Assembly: GCA_028551475.1 (NCBI GenBank)
Contig: CM052355.1
Coordinates: forward strand, 14,281,543 to 14,345,542
DNA length: 64,000 nt
Source: Casuarina equisetifolia
Taxonomy: Eukaryota > Streptophyta > Magnoliopsida > Fagales > Casuarinaceae
Reading direction: 5' to 3'
Shown: one piece after another, positions 43,134 to 55,780 of the stretch
How positions within the stretch are numbered: the stretch's first letter is position 1
Layout of the letters: every line of letters begins with the position of its first letter
Program-made: the position numbers and the translations under genes
Notes under the pieces: model-generated
Database searches by the model: none
Seen by the model: the letters and a program-made list of their open reading frames with translations, nothing else
Told to the model about the DNA's origin: nothing

Positions 43134-43670
43134 TGTTATGGGTTCAACATGATAGTGTTAAGGTGTATTTTATGTCACAAAGCTAATTTTCTCTTAGGAG
43201 AATAATGTATGTTGTCACATATGATGGTTTAGTGTACTAGTTGATTTTTATTTCAATCTATATCATCTATGTCTTGTTTAATTTGTGTCCATTTTGTTTT
43301 GTTGGCTAGCCTCTTAATTTTGTGTCTGTAATGCTCCTCCATCATTTTGTAGTTTATGGGTTTGCAAATGCACCTTTAGTTCTTATAAGAGGTCTCTTAT
43401 GTTTATGTTTAGGCAACATCTTACATGTTAAGTAGGACAAACACACATTGTTGAAAGGCCTTGGTCTTATAAGTAGAGGAAGGTATAAAGAGATGACATT
43501 GATTTGAATGTTAGTTTAAGGGAATTGGAACTTTCTTGAAGAGTCCTAAATTACTTATTCTTTTCCTCCATTCATGATTGGAAAGAAAAAGCACTTTGTT
43601 GATCTCTTTCTTGACAAACCACCACCGCCATCTTGTGCTATCACCTATTCTATAGCTTTTGAACACAACA
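43134..43670 (+). repeat. 3' LTR of the gypsy element
   Basis: 537 bases, clearly homologous along its length to the left LTR (shared TGTCCATTTTGTTTTGTT, and GCACTTTGTTGATCTCTTTC before the end). It has one CpG by hand count; most differences from the left copy are C to T or G to A. Confidence 0.9.
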
Positions 43671-43675
43671 ATATA

Positions 43676-46125
43676 TAATAGATAATATTATGTGAAAAAT
43701 ACTAAATAACTACTAGTTGTAAACATATTCCATTTTGATAAGAAATAGGTACACCAACAAGCTTATAAGTTTATCAAAGCGAAAAGTCACTTCATTTAAA
43801 TAATGTATTCCCATATGCTTACACAAAACAAAATGAATGGAAGGCAAACTGCTAATCAAGGTGCGGAGGGGGTGGTCCATCCAATGACGAAAAAGAAGTC
43901 AAGTCTCTTCGGTTTTACGTGTCGGTAAGAAAAGTGGTTGACTGCACCACAGCACAAGGTTTGGTCCCTTGGTTTCATGCTTAAATAATCACTAATGGAT
44001 TACTACCAAGCAAGATGGGTCCCAGCAAGAATCAGCCTTTCTGATCCCAACTCATTTGGTCCGACTAGCTTGGGTTCAACAAGTTCAGAGCTTGAATTTG
44101 GACCCAATTCAAAACGTTCTTGGGTGGTAGAATTTGGTGTGCAGGGCTGCGTTTTGTAGGGAGCAGCAGGGGATTGTCTTTACAAACCCACATGGAGATG
44201 GCCATTGCTTGAAATATACATTTGGATCCAAATTTCAATACTCGGGCGGCAGACAAGGCTTGTGGAGTTGGTACTCTTACTCCATCCGTTCATTAAACGT
44301 TGTGGGTGTCTATTGGATTTTCCGCTGGTTGCTGCTCAACCAACCTTCTTTGCAACCTTTTTGTGGTTGTAAATATTTGGATTGCTTCGTTTCAATGTAA
44401 TAATACCACTGTTAGAATGCAACCTGCTGATTGTTGAGTCAGTAAATTGTTTCCTCTTATAGTTTGAATGTCAAATGATCTTTTATTGTCAAATTATTCT
44501 TCATCCTAAAACTACAAATTACAAAAAATAGTTGATGTTGCAAAATATTTGTTAGTTGTTTTAAACATGGTACATATTATATTAATAGTGTAATTTTTTT
44601 TAAAAATCATCACAATTTCTTTTATCATATTAAGAATAAAATAATTATTTACTTATTTGGATTAAATGATGAGAAATGATGACACTTCACATGTGAGAAG
44701 GATTTCAAACTAAGAAAGTAATGATTTGTGATATACATATGTAGATATCTATATTGATTTTCAACATATCATTTTTGTTGTAAATTTGGTAAAATCACAA
44801 TTATTTAATTCACAAGTGATGATATATCAAAATTGAAACTTTAGCTATTATACCGTATTAAACATGTGAAAACTCTCAACTTAAAATTGATTATTCAGAG
44901 AAGATGAACACACACATACAAGCAAACTATCATGTTAAAATATTATCAATATAAAATATATACTTGTATAATTTAAACATATTATTTGTTTTCTTTGATG
45001 ATGTTCTTCATTTGTCAATTGAGAATGATTGTGTCATCATTAAGGATCGAATATGTTCTATTCAAGCATTCCTCTTGCTTACTCTAGACACTATTCAGCT
45101 TCTTCAGATGCATCACCTTCGACTTTTGACAATTTGCCTTGACACATACGTAGGTTCGCAGGATACTTCTTGCTCGTGGACAAAATCATGGTGTTCTCTT
45201 TCACAACCCACAAAGGTTTGCCTCCCACTACTCCTTCATTAGAATCTGGTAAAGAAATAAGGAGACAAAACATCCTTAAATTCAACATTGCAGGCCGATT
45301 TATGCCCACCAACCCGACTAACAACGACATCTCCTCATCTAGGAGCTTCTCCATATACCAAATTTTTTGGCAAAATCTGCATTTCTTTAAAACAAATCTC
45401 TTATTTTGTCTAAATTCGTTTTTATTTCGACATATTTTATATTATTTTGTCATAAAATTAAGGAAATGAAAAGGCCAATAACTTAGTAAATGGATAACCA
45501 TGTACACAATTATTACTCTTTATACAAAAGTAATCTTATAATTATGTTTGTAAAAATTAAGATATAAAAAAATTAAAGGTATAAAAAAAATATAATTATA
45601 AATTTTCTAAAGAACAAAAATATTGCATAAATTCTGTTGAATTTAGTAGAATGAACAGGAGTGGAAGGGCAAATGAATTGATGGTTGCAGCGTGCTGTGG
45701 TGGTGTAGGTCGTAGAGTAAAAGTTCAAGTATGAAAGAAACTCTATTTTATTCCGTTAAGCATATTGGTGCACGAGTGGCTGGTGCCCTGTTAGACACGT
45801 GGTGCTCCACTGCTCCTTGATCTTTGTCCCCTCCCTTGACCGGCCGTTCTTCAAGTTCCTGAACGAATCGCGCAAAGTCTCACCTCTGACCCTGAAAAGG
45901 AGACTTCTGCTGGAAAACACGAAGGGAAACCATTGCATACCTTTACCCTGCTCACTTTCTCAGTTACCAAACAGTCCAACAGCAACCCCATCGCCAGCGC
46001 CAACGCCAACACCAACACCAACACCAACGAATTGAGCCAACGTTTTTTTTTCCCTCTGTGTGTGGATGGATGGCTGCCATGCCATGACATAAACGAGGCG
46101 TGCAGCCAGGAGAGTGGGTTCGGAG
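43676..46125. other. Spacer upstream of the F-box/PP2 gene
   Basis: AT-rich at 44400-45000 and 45480-45650. An 87-codon minus-strand ORF (45091-45354) looks more protein-like than its surroundings but matches no family I recognise. The last 450 bases are GC-richer and should contain the promoter and 5' UTR of the F-box gene. Confidence 0.4.
45993..46029 (+). repeat. Hexamer (CCAACR) tandem repeat in F-box gene leader
   Basis: Six imperfect CCAGCG/CCAACG/CCAACA units about 100 bases upstream of the F-box start codon, probably within the 5' UTR. Confidence 0.85.
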
Positions 46126-49100
46126 ATGGGAGCGACGCTATCGGGTCTGGCGGATGGCGCGAATGGCTCGGTCATGGGGCCGGGACTGGGGGACATACCG
46201 GAGAGCTGCGTGGCGTGCGTGTTCTTGTACCTGACGCCGCCTGAGATTTGCAACTTGGCGAGGCTGAACCGGGCGTTTCGGGGCGCGGCGTCGTCGGACG
46301 CGGTCTGGGAGGCAAAGCTGCCGCCGAATTACCACGATCTGCTAGGTCTGTTGCCGCCCGAGCGGTACCAGAATCTGTCCAAGAAGGGCATCTTCGCGCT
46401 TCTCTCTCGCCCTTTGCCCTTCGATGGCGGCAATAAGGTTTGCGTGAGATCGAAGTGATTTTTGTCAATTTAGGGTTTCGGAGGGATAGGATTTCGGGTG
46501 TATTGACTTTGTTGTGGAATCCTGGGGGTTTGATCTACAGGAAGTGTGGCTGGATAGGGTGACGGGAAGGGTTTGCATGGCGATTTCGGCGAAAGACATG
46601 GCGATAACCGGGATTGATGACCGTAGATACTGGAATTGGATTCCCACCGAAGAGTCTAGGTTAGATGTTTTTAGCCTGCCTCACATTTTGTGTAGTGGTT
46701 TCAGAGAAGAGTTTTGCAAATCTTTTAGGTTTTGATACGTATGATTTGTTTGTCTTGTCTGCGCTTGGTCAACGTGCATTAAGTTGGGGCCTTTCTGTTT
46801 GATATTATCATCTATTTGTTGCTAGATAGGTGTTACTTAGCAACTGTCCTATCTTAGATTTTTTTTGCTAGCCCTTAGCCCTTTTATTAGCATTGAGTTG
46901 TTGTGGAAGAGTGCTATATAAGCTTTTTGAATGTCAATCTGTCTACTACAGCTTTGGAAGATTATAGCAGTAGAGTTATGAATGACGTGATGTACTCAGA
47001 TTGTTTTGGTAAGTGGATTAGGATTGAATGTTGTTGGGATTTAGTTAACTTGTCTACTATGCATGAGCCCTGATGTTTTCAAGGAAGAAGATTTTAATCC
47101 AGCTATATCCTATCAACTGGATATTAACTCCTACCTATTATTTGCTACTTCTTAACTATGAGAAACCTATTAAAATTGAAATGCTTTAATGAAATTTGTT
47201 AACTTTCTCTTGTACTTTGGACATAGTATTTTCTTGAATTGGCGTCAAATTCCTTTCAATTGGTAGAAATTGGAAACCATGCTACTCTCTTTTCTTTCTT
47301 TGATCTCTTGCTAAGTAGGTTGCTAGGACAAATTCTATTCTATTATATCACATTTCGATTGTGGCGAGACAGGTGAACAGTGATTCAGAGTATGAGCTCA
47401 GGAAAAGGATTGGGGAGGAGAAGAGAGGAAAAGATACCTAATGTCCCTCATATTTTTTCACGTGTCAATGGGAGACGAGAAACTTGAATACTTGGTTTTT
47501 GGTTATGGCCTATCTTGTACTGCTTGAGTTAATCAGTGTGAAATACACCCTGTTATTGCTAAAGATTTTGTTGCCTATTTGTTTTTGCTTATATGACTCT
47601 GAAGAGAGCCTGATTGTGGCCAACAAGATCTGACCATATAACTTCCCTACTTTGTGATGTTATCACTTGTGTCATTTTGAGCACAATATTTCTGGAGTTG
47701 TTTTAAAATTTTTTATTTTACCCCTTTATTTCTTAGTTTTTTTAATGGTTTCCGATATTATTTGTCCTTTACTGATTTAAATATTTCACTTTGCTTGTAC
47801 CAGATGAATTTTGATTTTCATAAAAGAAAATTGTGTGGTTTCATAAGAATTTCGATTTATACTTCCTATCAGGAGATGAACCAATTGAAATTGTTGAAGC
47901 TTTGACTGATTACCCCATCCCACATTATCTAAAGGTTGCACTTAGGTAGTTCTTTTAATGTAATTTCTTGTCGTTTCATAGTCATAGAACAAATTTGATT
48001 CTGCTTTAAAATGAGACTTCCATTCCATCAAGCCCTGCTTGTTCTTTGGTTTGGAATCTGAGTTGTATCTTTATTCATGTCCATTGTTGACATCTATTAC
48101 TGTTGATTGTATTTTTTAACGGGGTCAGTTTTGTCTTGAAACATTTCTTTTGTAATAATAATAAGAACCTCTCAAAGATGGTGGCTTGTACTCCATCGAC
48201 TGGTGAAGTGTATTTATTCTTTTGTGCTTGAGAGTGGTCTCATTAATGGCTAACACTTGTCACGTAATCATAAAATGGAGTTTCTGTCTTACTGTGATGA
48301 GGCTTGATTCTTGCACACGTTATGAGCAACTTGACACAATTGGGAGATTTTTAAGCTCTTGAAATTGTGTTCAAATAGCTGCGGCTTGTGTAATATGTAC
48401 TCATTGGGGCTCTTGTTGTGCACTTAAAGATGATCAACTTGCGAAGAAAGATTTGCTTTTATTCCTTGAATATTGATTTAGAAAAGCCTTAATTCTTGTG
48501 CATAGTATTATTTATTTTTGATTGAGATCAGTTCTTTGTTGTACGATCTCCTCTGTCAATGTCTGTCTCTAAGTTTTTGATTGTGAGCATGAAGATCAGA
48601 AAATATGGGTACTTTTCTTATTAACTGAACCAGGGATCTATTGTTTCACATGAAATTCAGAGAGAAGAGAATTTTGTTCTACATTCTGGAATGCTAACTT
48701 AAGAGGAAAACCAGAACACAGTTTAGGTGGGACTAGCACTCATTAATGATCATTATGGCCCTTTTTGAAAGTCTGAATTGCTAGATTTTTCTTTTGTCCT
48801 TGTTGGCATGTATAATTTCCCATGATACTTTTTTCTGTTTTGAACTTCAACAATATACATGGAGAGAGTGCAGATGGCTTTGGGAATCAGAGGATACCTT
48901 TTATAATCTCTGTCTATAGCATTGTTTGGTTATGGCTTTGCTTGAGATTCACCCCTGGCATGAAGTTATTACTCATGACAGGCAGCCCTTGTTTATTTTT
49001 CATATATGCCATGGAGAGTTTTTCATAATTTGAATCCTTTATATAGTGGTTTTGTTGGATGCTTTTCTTATGAGAGTCAATTTTAGTTTTAAAATCCGAC

Positions 49101-50147
49101 CATTGAAGTGTTACTTCATGATTTCGGTGTCCATTTGTCTTTTCCTATACAGATGTATGTATTTCATGCTTAATTTCTCATGGTATATTTAGTTTCTAGG
49201 CTTGCCTTCTTAGCTAATGGGAGTGAATGAGTGGTGAATTGTTTTAATTTAATATACAATAGTCAATAAACTCAATCCTTTCTCTTAAGTCTCCGTAAAC
49301 ATGGTCTTATGCGTGATGATGGATGGGCTCTGTTATAGTTTCTCTTCTTTGTAGAATACTTGCATATTCATTTTGCTAAGTACTTTGGGCAGGCCTTCTT
49401 TTACTGGTGCGGATATTTGACGTGTGTTCTTTAGAAATTGGTTATATTTGACTCTCTCTCTCTCTCTCTCTCCTGGGGTTCATGTTAAAGAACTGAGAAA
49501 ACACACTTATGGTCCACATTGCCTTGAGAAGGATTGAATAAGAATCAATTTCCCGTACCTGCAAGTGCCGGCACTTAGCTAGAATTTCAATTGCCTACGA
49601 TGGCTAATTATTTAGTTTGTAGTTTCTGCGTAGTTTTGCAGTCTTATGCTCTTACACTTTGATGGTGCATCTCTTTGTTTGCAGGTTCAATATCATCGCG
49701 TATTTGCAGCAAATATGGTGGTTTGAAGTAGATGGGGTGGTAAAGTTTCCCTTCCCTGCTGATATTTATACTCTGTCGTTCAGGCTTCATCTTGGTAGGT
49801 TTTCCAAAAGGCTGGGACGACGAGTTTGTAACTTCGAGCATACCCATGGTTGGGATATAAAACCAGTACGGTTTGAGTTATCTATCTCAGAAGGTCGGCA
49901 GGTGTCAAGTGAGTGCTGTTTAGACGACACCGAACATGATGATGCATATGGCAACCACAAGCGTGGATTCTGGATAGATTACAAGGTCGGTGAATTTGTT
50001 GTCAGTGGCTGGGAACCTGTGACTGAAGTCAGATTTTCCATGAAACAGATAGATTGCACACATTCAAAAGGTGGGCTTTGTGTAGATTCTGTATTTATTA
50101 TTCCCAGCGATTTAAAAAAGCATAAAAGAAGAGGGGTTTTGAAGTAG
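46126..50147 (+). CDS. PP2-A15: F-box protein with PP2 (phloem lectin) domain, PP2-A15 type
   Basis: Three exons, 46126-46437, 46541-46659 and 49685-50147, in phase, giving 297 residues. The N-terminal F-box (about 20-65: [46 protein letters not shown]) should bind SKP1 in an SCF ubiquitin ligase. A PP2 (Nictaba-like) carbohydrate-binding domain follows (about 105-290: [79 protein letters not shown]). The combined protein probably targets glycoproteins or other ligands for ubiquitination; the target is unknown. Close resemblance to Arabidopsis PP2-A15 runs through the whole length, including the C-terminal basic [10 protein letters not shown]. The ATG at 46126 (MGATLSGL) was chosen; the frame opens further upstream only without an ATG. 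Intron 2 is about 3 kb with no recognised element. Confidence 0.94.
49452..49473 (+). repeat. (CT)n microsatellite in F-box gene intron 2
   Basis: About ten CT repeats some 210 bases before the last exon. Confidence 0.9.
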
Positions 50148-53100
50148 CCCTATAGCTAACAATGAAATTGTCTAGTGATGTCAGTGATCCCATAGGACCC
50201 TAGATGTGTTTATACAGATTATACTTCTGAAGGCATTTATTGTTTAAGAAAATGATCTTTGTAGGTTTTTCCAGTAGGTATTTTGTCGTCTATGGGCATG
50301 TAATCCTAATTTGGATATTCAAGTTTTGTCATCTGTATACCTTTGCCTACAAGACTGATGAAAACATGCTTTGGCTTCTTTTATTTGCTTGTGCCTGGCG
50401 CCTTCTACAAGCATTGTAATTAATTTTTAATGCGATTGATATACCATTTTCTATTTTCTTCAATGCTACTGTTTTGCGTTTCATTATTCTTTTACTTTGA
50501 ATTTCGAAACTTGGACTGGACCGGATAACATGAATTCGTATGTTTGTGTACTTTTTTGATGTTTGGAATGTTAGTGTCTATGCCTCTCATGAATACTGCT
50601 TTGGGTGTATGCCCATTTGAGTGGTAAATGATGATGCATCTTGGAGTTTCACATGGCAAGATGGTATCAGATGTACGCTGAAATTGGCTAGCCTTTTGAT
50701 CAATATTATGGCATATTGGTTCACTTATTTAAAAGCGGAGAGCGAATTAAAGGTCGATGGTTTTGTGTCGGATAAACCTAGGGCCCTGCCATTATGGTAA
50801 TTCATGGCATGGAATAATGTATAATCCTAGTAATACTTAACGAACGATACTGCAAGGCCTAAGAAATAGGGATAAAAGGTTGAATAAAAAAAAGAAGGGG
50901 ATTTTGAGTGTAAATACCTAATGATAATTTTACAAGTTAGAAACTTTTTTAAAAAAAGTTATCTATGAGGTTTTAAGACACCTTGTGTTATATTATTCTA
51001 CGATACATCATTGTACTAGTAATTAAGAAAAGAGGCGTCCGAAAGCAAAATTCCATAGTGACTCATTTGTCCATGAAAAACCCTGAAATAATGAGAGAAT
51101 AGTTGTTTTCATCGATGTATGACGGTTTATTCTGAATATTTGTTGTTAAATCTGGATTTTGGTGTAGAAAAAGTCATATGCTGAAAGACAATACCTTTTG
51201 TGATAAAATTTAAATGAAAATAAAATTTCAATCTTTAAACTAACTATTAACTTTAAGAGATTTTTTAGTATGATATCAAAATTTGAGTTAATTTTATTTC
51301 CTTATATTAATATTGAACTCAATGGCGCTTGATATATAAGGTGTATATAAGATTAGAATTTCTTTCTAAAAACAAAAATTTATAATGTAAAGCTTAAATA
51401 AGGAATATTTTAATTCTTAAGTTAATCTTTCAATAGTTTTCACTTGCATTTAATTATTTTTTGAGCATGCAAAAATTGAGTAATCTTTTGAACCTTCTCA
51501 TCCTTATGAATAGACCCAACAAGAAAGAAAAGCTGGGATGGTCTTCCACCTTGTCTTCTTGCAATTTGATGATTGAGATTGAACAATCAGCACCGAGAAG
51601 AGAGCCTGTTCAGGGTTTTCAACTCCGGTTCTCAGGTTGCTCGATCAGATTCCCGGTTCATGATAATTCATGAACGGTGATATCATATGCGCGTTACTTC
51701 CAACACTGAACAAATCTTAATTGCTTCCTCTGCAAAGCTGTGAGGTCAGTGATGGAGAATTTAAAATCCAGGATCCCTGGACCACTTTGGACCTGGATCA
51801 ACAGTTTGAAGGTCAAATCCGCTGCGTAGGTTCTGCTGCTGCTTTGACTCGTGTTTTGCTTTCTGTAAAGAACTTGATAGACTGACATAATGCTCTGATT
51901 AATCAGCTGCTGTGATTGGTTTACCTGGAAACCGAAGCCTTTCCTCTTTCACCTTCCCGTGCACGGTTCACAATTCTCCTGCAGCCAAATTCTTTCCTGA
52001 CAAGGGAATCACTCGGATGGTAAAAAAACACACCTCTGTACAATTCTGATAATCTGCAAACTACCTCCATTTTGGAGGATTTAGGAATCATTTGTCCTTG
52101 AAAACCCATCAAGCACGTTGAACTTGTAATGGCGCCAGAACGGAAATAGGACGGTGGCTAGCTACTAGGTTTTGGGTCGCACGCACGTCTTGTACTATTT
52201 GTTATAAAGTTTAAAAGTTTAATTTAAAAATTACTTTAAATATTAAATGAAAATTTTTTATTTAAAATTTTATTAAAAAAATTATATTTTTAATATAAGA
52301 TTTTTATTCTATATACATGTCTCTTTACTTTGAGTGCAACAAATCACTAAACCCAACTAATAGTCAATGATTACATGCAACCAAATTATAGATGATAAAT
52401 CATTATATTTCAACTTAAATTTTGATATTATATTATAAAAATGTCTAATCTCTTCCTTTATATAAATTGTTATGAGAAAATTAATATATGAATGTATAAA
52501 TATAATATTATATCAAAATATTAGTGTTAACAAGTTTACTCTTTACTACAAGTTGACTCAATAGCAAGATGAACTTTCTTATTAAATAAAATAAAATTCT
52601 TAAGCACTCTTTGGATAATATGAGTTGAGTTAATCCCATTTTTCAACATGTCCCTTCACTTCAAGTACAAGGAAACACTTGGCATGGCAATATTTGCCCA
52701 TAAATAAATATCATACTTGGATACAACCATATATCATACCATATAAATATTGGCTCTAGACTTAGGAACAACCCATGAAGGTGCTAAGGAAGAATATGAA
52801 ATTTGATACCATATTAAAAATTATAAAATTTAATGTAGAATGCTAAAAATGTTAACTAGAGGAGGCCTATTTTTTTTTTTCAAATAAACATCTCTATAAG
52901 GCAATTATATTTCTTACATGGAGCTCAAGAAAAAGTTTATTAAATAGTATAATGATCTTTCTTTATTATAATCTTTTTCCCATAAGATTTAGTTTAGGCG
53001 AGAATTATATCACACAAATTTTCAACAATTGACAATATCAAACAATCGTTAGCTTTTACAATTATTTATTTCCTTCCTTAATCTGCCTTACCCTGGTTTC

Positions 53101-55089
53101 GAAAATTGATTAGCTCGACAACCTAATCATCGAATAGGACTACTTCATGTTTACGGTCGTCGCCATCCGTGTCGGAAAGGAAGACTTTTCCCGCTTGCAA
53201 TCAATGTATTCAAATTGGATAATAATGCAACAAGGTTTGGATCACAAATGAAATCGCAGGTCACTGGTAGAACTTTATGTTTCATTACTTCCTATTAAAT
53301 ACTGCTTGATGGATGCATATATAAGTAGATATCTAGACATAGCTCTAGACTCGGCGCCGCCTGCATAATTCACGGTCCTCTTTTGCAGCCATTTGTCATG
53401 ATCTACTTCTCGAGGGCTGTCAAGGGTGCATATTACCTTTCGTGCTGGAAATGTGAACATATTTATCTTTAAAGATGAAAAATTTACCTATGGACCACTG
53501 ATATTCAGAAACATTCTAACCCAGAGCTTTTTTTGACTGTTTCAAACCTTTGCCATTAGAGCTTTAGCTACCCGGATTTTCTGTTTTGGTGTTTGGCACT
53601 GAAATGGTCAGTCATTGGCTAATTGAGGGTGGCTTGCTTAACAGTTGCCCAGGCTCAAGTAATAAATATATCAAGGTTGTGCGACAAACATACACACATA
53701 ACAAATGTAAAAGAATAGTGAGAATTTATATGGTTTAGGAGAAGTAGTCCTTACGTTTAGAGATAAACAATTTTTTTACTTTTTAAGAGATTTTATATAC
53801 GCAGAAATCATTCTGATAGTCTTTTCTTTGGTTAATGTTACGGTTCTTTCCACTCTATGACATAATATAGATAGTGTTTCTGAAGCTTTATATTTATAAT
53901 TAACATGGAAGAAACCCTAAGTAAAAAATTACCACTTTATCATAACCCTAATTTTGTCTCCATATCTAACACACATATGTCGTAGAAATTATCAACGAGT
54001 AGGATTCCTCATGAGGTTTATGGAGCATATTCAACAGGCATTGAGTTTTGATGTCATTTTCCAGTCTCATCCTCCCTATGAGATTGGAATGCAATTTCAC
54101 CATCAAGTTTATAGAACCAGTTCAAATGATCAATCCTTTTGGAAGCACGGAGCAGACGCTTTAAAAGCCTAGGATTAGATGGTCCAAGTTGTATCTGCCA
54201 GTTTAAGCAGGATGTGGTCCAATTCAGCTAATTGTCTTGACTCAACGATGCATATAACTTTCTTAGACCGGATATCTGCCTTGTCGGGAGCCATTTTTCA
54301 CGGTACGTTAAGCTTGTTGGACCGTATGACTTTTCCGCGACAGAAGACAAAAAACGGGAAAGGGAAAACATTTTACCCACGTCCCGATATAATGCTTTTT
54401 CTAGGCTTTTGGATTACTAGGATGTTAAGTTTCCAAGGATATTTTTTTTGTAGATTTTCTCAAATTTAAAGTATTTTTCTAAATTAAGTTATTATCTTTT
54501 TTTATTTTGGCTATAAAAAAGACACAAACTTTTGATTTAATCAGACAATCAAAATTTTTTTAGAGAGCTTTGATTCTATGACTGAAGTATTAGGGGAGGG
54601 AATGACTCAATTGGCATTATTGTTTACAAAAGTAGCATCAGAGCCTATACATTCCAGCAACGAAGCCAATTATACATTAGGTAATTTGATGTCAAGAAAT
54701 AATTATAATTAGGGTTATCACTTGTAATAGTAGCCTAAATATTTTTGCTGTAAAGGCTCATGTTAAGTCTCAACGTTCCATGATAAGATAATCATGATAT
54801 TCCAAGGGTAATGATATCGTCTACTTTTAAATCCTTTTAGAGATGTTACAGTGCATGACGAGCGGTGAAAAACAAGGTTGTAAGAAGTGTAATTTTCAGA
54901 GCTGATCTTTCTTTTCTTTAATACCTTGTCACCCCTTAGGTTAGTAACTTTTAGTGCTATAGACAAGGAGTAAAGATTTATCCTGAATTTTCTGTTAGAA
55001 GAGGTCACTAAATGATAGAGTAGCTAGTTTATGAGATAAAAGGTTGAGTCTTGGACTTTGGAATTCAATTATTTAATGGAGAAAGATCT

Positions 55090-55780
55090 TTTGAGGGTAG
55101 TTGATGTGTTTTGTGATGGACAATAGAGTGAGCATTTAGATTATAGAGAGATTAAAATAGAATAACAATTGAAACTTTAGAAATACAAAGTGCTGAAAAG
55201 ATAAAGATTGGAAAATAAACTATTGAAATGTGAAGATAAAAATTTAAGTGAAAAAATTAAAATAGCTAGAATGTAAAAGGGCTGAAAAGTAAAAGCATGA
55301 AGTTTAGAAGGCAAAATTGGATAAAACGAAATTCTTTTTGATCTCTAAAGATTTTGTTGAAATAACACTTTCTTTAAATAGACAACTAAACCTAATCCTA
55401 GAAGGATTGAAAATCCTTAAAACCTAATTCTAGTAGGATCCAAGATCCCTAAAATTAAAGAAAATAAAATCTAATAAAGTCAAGATTCCAACAAATCAAA
55501 GATAAGATTCCAACAAATTAGGAATAGGATCCTAAAAAATCAGGGATCTCAAAAATAAAGAAATCCTAGATAATTAAGAACCTTGACAATTTAAGAACCT
55601 AAAACAACAGTTAAGGAATTCTAAATATATCAAAATTTCTAGATAATCTCTAAGTTGCCCTTCAAGTTTAGGCTTCTTGGACTCACTAGATCACGTTGTG
55701 GCCCGAATATGTAATTGCTAAGACACTCAACATATAGGTTGTGCCGTTAGCGTGGGCTAACATAGTTGCTCCCGCATCAA
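55090..55780 (-). repeat. Possible decayed LTR
   Basis: Read on the minus strand it starts TGATGCGGGAGCAACTATG. It then shows the loose tandem pattern of GGATC..TAGGATT-type units and a leader-like GTCTATTTAAAGAAAGTG (about 55368-55385), reminiscent of plant gypsy LTRs. No partner LTR or target duplication was found, so borders are rough and the call is weak. Confidence 0.3.

Larger units (their letters stand above)
35251..43670 (+). mobile_element. Ty3/gypsy LTR retrotransposon, decayed, with nested insertions
   Basis: Two related terminal repeats (35251-35812 and 43134-43670), both starting TGTTATGG and ending ACACAACA, flanked by the 5-bp direct repeat ATATA (35246-35250 and 43671-43675). 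A primer-binding-like site TGGCATTAGAGCT (35816-35828, like the initiator tRNA-Met type) follows the left LTR, and a G-rich tract (43123-43130) precedes the right one. Coding remnants in gypsy order: Gag-like FPPYNGANDPTKWILCVEKF (about 36120-36190); a protease-region remnant ending near VVNGEKI (about 37090); reverse transcriptase around a decayed FFNDIL catalytic box (about 39800-40080); RNase H with ECDASR (about 40170-40610); integrase (about 42060-42900), with a chromodomain-like tail (about 42960-43020). Many stops and frameshifts, so it is not autonomous. Integrase after RNase H identifies Ty3/gypsy. Confidence 0.88.

Noticed and set aside
44065..44400. Overlapping ORFs on both strands
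   Set aside because: Short, unrelated to known families, and neither strand shows convincing codon structure.
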